Below, in pieces: positions 63,501 through 64,000 of a stretch of 64,000 bases of DNA. The stretch is taken from assembly GCF_018130245.1 (NCBI RefSeq), contig NZ_JAFCKP010000008.1, positions 124,001-188,000 of the forward strand, given 5' to 3'. Made by a program: the position numbers and the translations under genes. Under the pieces are notes generated by a model, which saw only the letters and a program-made list of their open reading frames with translations, was not told the DNA's origin and did no database searches. This DNA is from Bradyrhizobium sp. SZCCT0231. GTDB taxonomy: Bacteria; Pseudomonadota; Alphaproteobacteria; Rhizobiales; Xanthobacteraceae. The first letter of the stretch is position 1. Each line of letters starts with the position of its first letter.

Positions 63501-64000
63501 CGGAGTTCTCGCGCGCGGTGAAGACCGGCGCCACCGCCGGCAAGGTCGCCGCGACCGTGGTGTCGCGCATGGAGCGGCGCACCAAGACCGGCAACAAGAT
63601 GGGCATCATGGGGCTTTCCGATCCCACGGGCCACTTTGAGGCAGTGCTGTTCTCGGAAGGCCTTGCGCAATATCGCGACGTGCTTGAGCCGGGTGCCGCC
63701 GTGCTGCTGCAGTTAGGGGCCGAGCTTCAGGGCGATGACGTCCGTGCCCGCGTGCTGCATGCCGAGCCGCTCGATGACGCCGCGGCCAAGACGCAGAAGG
63801 GCCTGCGCATCTTCCTGCGCGACACCAAGCCGCTGGACTCGATCGCCAAGCGTCTCGCCGGACCCGACATGGCGGCCTCGAACGGTGCCGCGCCAAAGGT
63901 CGGGAGTCCCGCGATTGCGCCGCGCTCCAACGGCGACGGCGAGGTCTCGCTGGTGATGATGCTCGACCTCGAGACCGAGGTCGAGATGAAGCTGCCCGGC
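60572..64000 (+). CDS. dnaE: DNA polymerase III subunit alpha (3' end beyond window)
   Basis: The replicative polymerase catalytic subunit is open for 1143 codons to the window edge; the full protein should be about 1160-1180. The N-terminal PHP domain starts FVHLHVHSAYSLLKG (His8, His10, His12). The polymerase catalytic triad lies in MPDFDIDF (Asp410, Asp412, Asp414). Further landmarks are GPGRGSGAGSLVAW, HASTHAAGIVIGDRP and YGFNKSHAAAYALVSYHTAY. The OB-fold region near VRSMERRTKTGNKMGIMG-type sequence follows. Start 60572 (MPSAGFVHLHVHS) is chosen because it places the PHP motif at the usual distance. The C-terminus is cut by the window. Confidence 0.95.
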   Translation, partial: MPSAGFVHLHVHSAYSLLKGSIKIAKLAELAKKDHQPALALTDTDNLFGALEFSDKMAGSGIQPIVGCELAIDFGDQDPNARNAMGPSRVVLLAAQERGYRSLMRLNSRAFLESPDSHAPFIKFDWLEGETEGLIALTGGPDGPISLALAGGMAELAGVRCERLAGLFGDRLYIELQRHNTEKERRVESGLIDIAYAKGLPLVATNEPYFAATDDYEAHDALLCIAGGRLIAETEREQLTPDHRFKTRAEMAVLFADIPEALASTVEIAERCSFRPMTRKPILPFFTVGAAASSDAAAVEAAELKRQAEEGLANRLRVHGLSQGTTEEDYNKRLAFELDVIMRMKYAGYFLIVSDFIKWAKAHGIPVGPGRGSGAGSLVAWALTITDLDPIKFGLLFERFLNPERVSMPDFDIDFCQDRRGEVIKYVQERYGRDQVAQIITFGTLQARGVLRDVGRVLQMPYGQVDKLTKLVPQNPAAPVTLAAAIESEPKLQAFRDEDPVVARAFDIAQRLEGLTRHASTHAAGIVIGDRPLSELVPLYRDPKSDMPVTQFNMKWVEPAGLVKFDFLGLKTLTVLDVAVKLLKPRDIHIDLATLPIDDAESYQMLARGDVVGVFQVESQGMRRALIDMRPDRFEDIIALVALYRPGPMANIPTYCARKHGDEEPEYLHPVLEPILKETFGVIIYQEQVMQIAQVMSGYSLGDADLLRRAMGKKIRAEMDKQRDIFVAGAVKNGVPKGQAETIFELLAKFADYGFNKSHAAAYALVSYHTAYMKAHYPVEFIAASMTLDLNNTDKLSEFRSEAQRLGIKVEPPNINRSGATFEVGEKTIYYALAALKGVGIQAIEQIIEERTKRGVFTSLADFAARVNPRAINKRIIESLAAAGAFDTLEPNRARVFAGADSILAACQRAHQAETIGQNDMFGMSADAPTIMLPQIEPWLPAERLRREYDAIGFFLSGHPLDDYATVLKRLRVQSWAEFSRAVKTGATAGKVAATVVSRMERRTKTGNKMGIMGLSDPTGHFEAVLFSEGLAQYRDVLEPGAAVLLQLGAELQGDDVRARVLHAEPLDDAAAKTQKGLRIFLRDTKPLDSIAKRLAGPDMAASNGAAPKVGSPAIAPRSNGDGEVSLVMMLDLETEVEMKLPG

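Noticed and set aside
60545-63670. 1041-codon minus-strand frame opposite dnaE
   Set aside because: Pure shadow of the dnaE coding frame; no start context and no protein-like pattern.

Overview
The window is a high-GC alphaproteobacterial chromosome segment, most probably from Bradyrhizobium or a close Nitrobacteraceae/Xanthobacteraceae relative. This rests on the nuo-birA-rnj-mce-DUF1467 and proS-lolC-lolD-dnaE gene order, the DUF3551 and Omp25/31-type proteins, the BIME-like repeats and the GAAC-N7-GAAC type LexA boxes. It is inference from gene content and order; no database search was made.

Layout. Positions 1-4005, almost all on the minus strand: the end of a heavy-metal efflux operon (CzcC/CusC-type outer membrane protein and a His-rich membrane-anchored protein), a small conserved protein, peptidase T, an HU-family protein, tRNA-Asp(GTC) and a 67-residue membrane peptide. 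Positions 4166-6850: a MarR remnant and a TonB-dependent siderophore receptor. Positions 7607-23201: a complete 14-subunit respiratory complex I operon (nuoA to nuoN) with two extra genes inside it, an FkbM-type methyltransferase after nuoD and a small two-helix membrane protein after nuoE. It runs on into birA, RNase J, methylmalonyl-CoA epimerase and a DUF1467 protein (to 26411).

Positions 26412-48049 look like accessory material in a conserved backbone. They hold methylthioribose kinase, a five-gene oligopeptide-type ABC transporter, a B12-binding radical SAM enzyme, a LysR/RidA/ATC-hydrolase cluster, an RbsABC-type sugar transporter, a short terminator-ended minus-strand transcription unit, and a five-gene copper-handling cluster (DUF2946, TonB receptor, Asp-box propeller, TlpA-like thioredoxin, PCu(A)C chaperone). 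The backbone resumes with proS, lolC/E and lolD (48050-51435). A second insertion follows (an MDR dehydrogenase with a divergent MmyB-type regulator, a LysR with a divergent FAD oxidase, a second methionine aminopeptidase, an MFS exporter, two DUF3551 proteins and an Omp25-type protein), then dnaE at the right edge (partial).

The most interesting element is a 32-codon membrane peptide gene (60279-60377). Its putative promoter carries two LexA-type boxes, GAAC-N7-GAAC and GTTC-N7-GTTC, 3 bases apart and directly upstream of dnaE. This arrangement recalls the SOS-induced division inhibitor SidA of Caulobacter. Next in interest are the copper cluster with a Cys/His-decorated propeller, the nuo-embedded accessory genes, and a His-rich insertion in NuoL. 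No rRNA, transposase, prophage or CRISPR array was seen.
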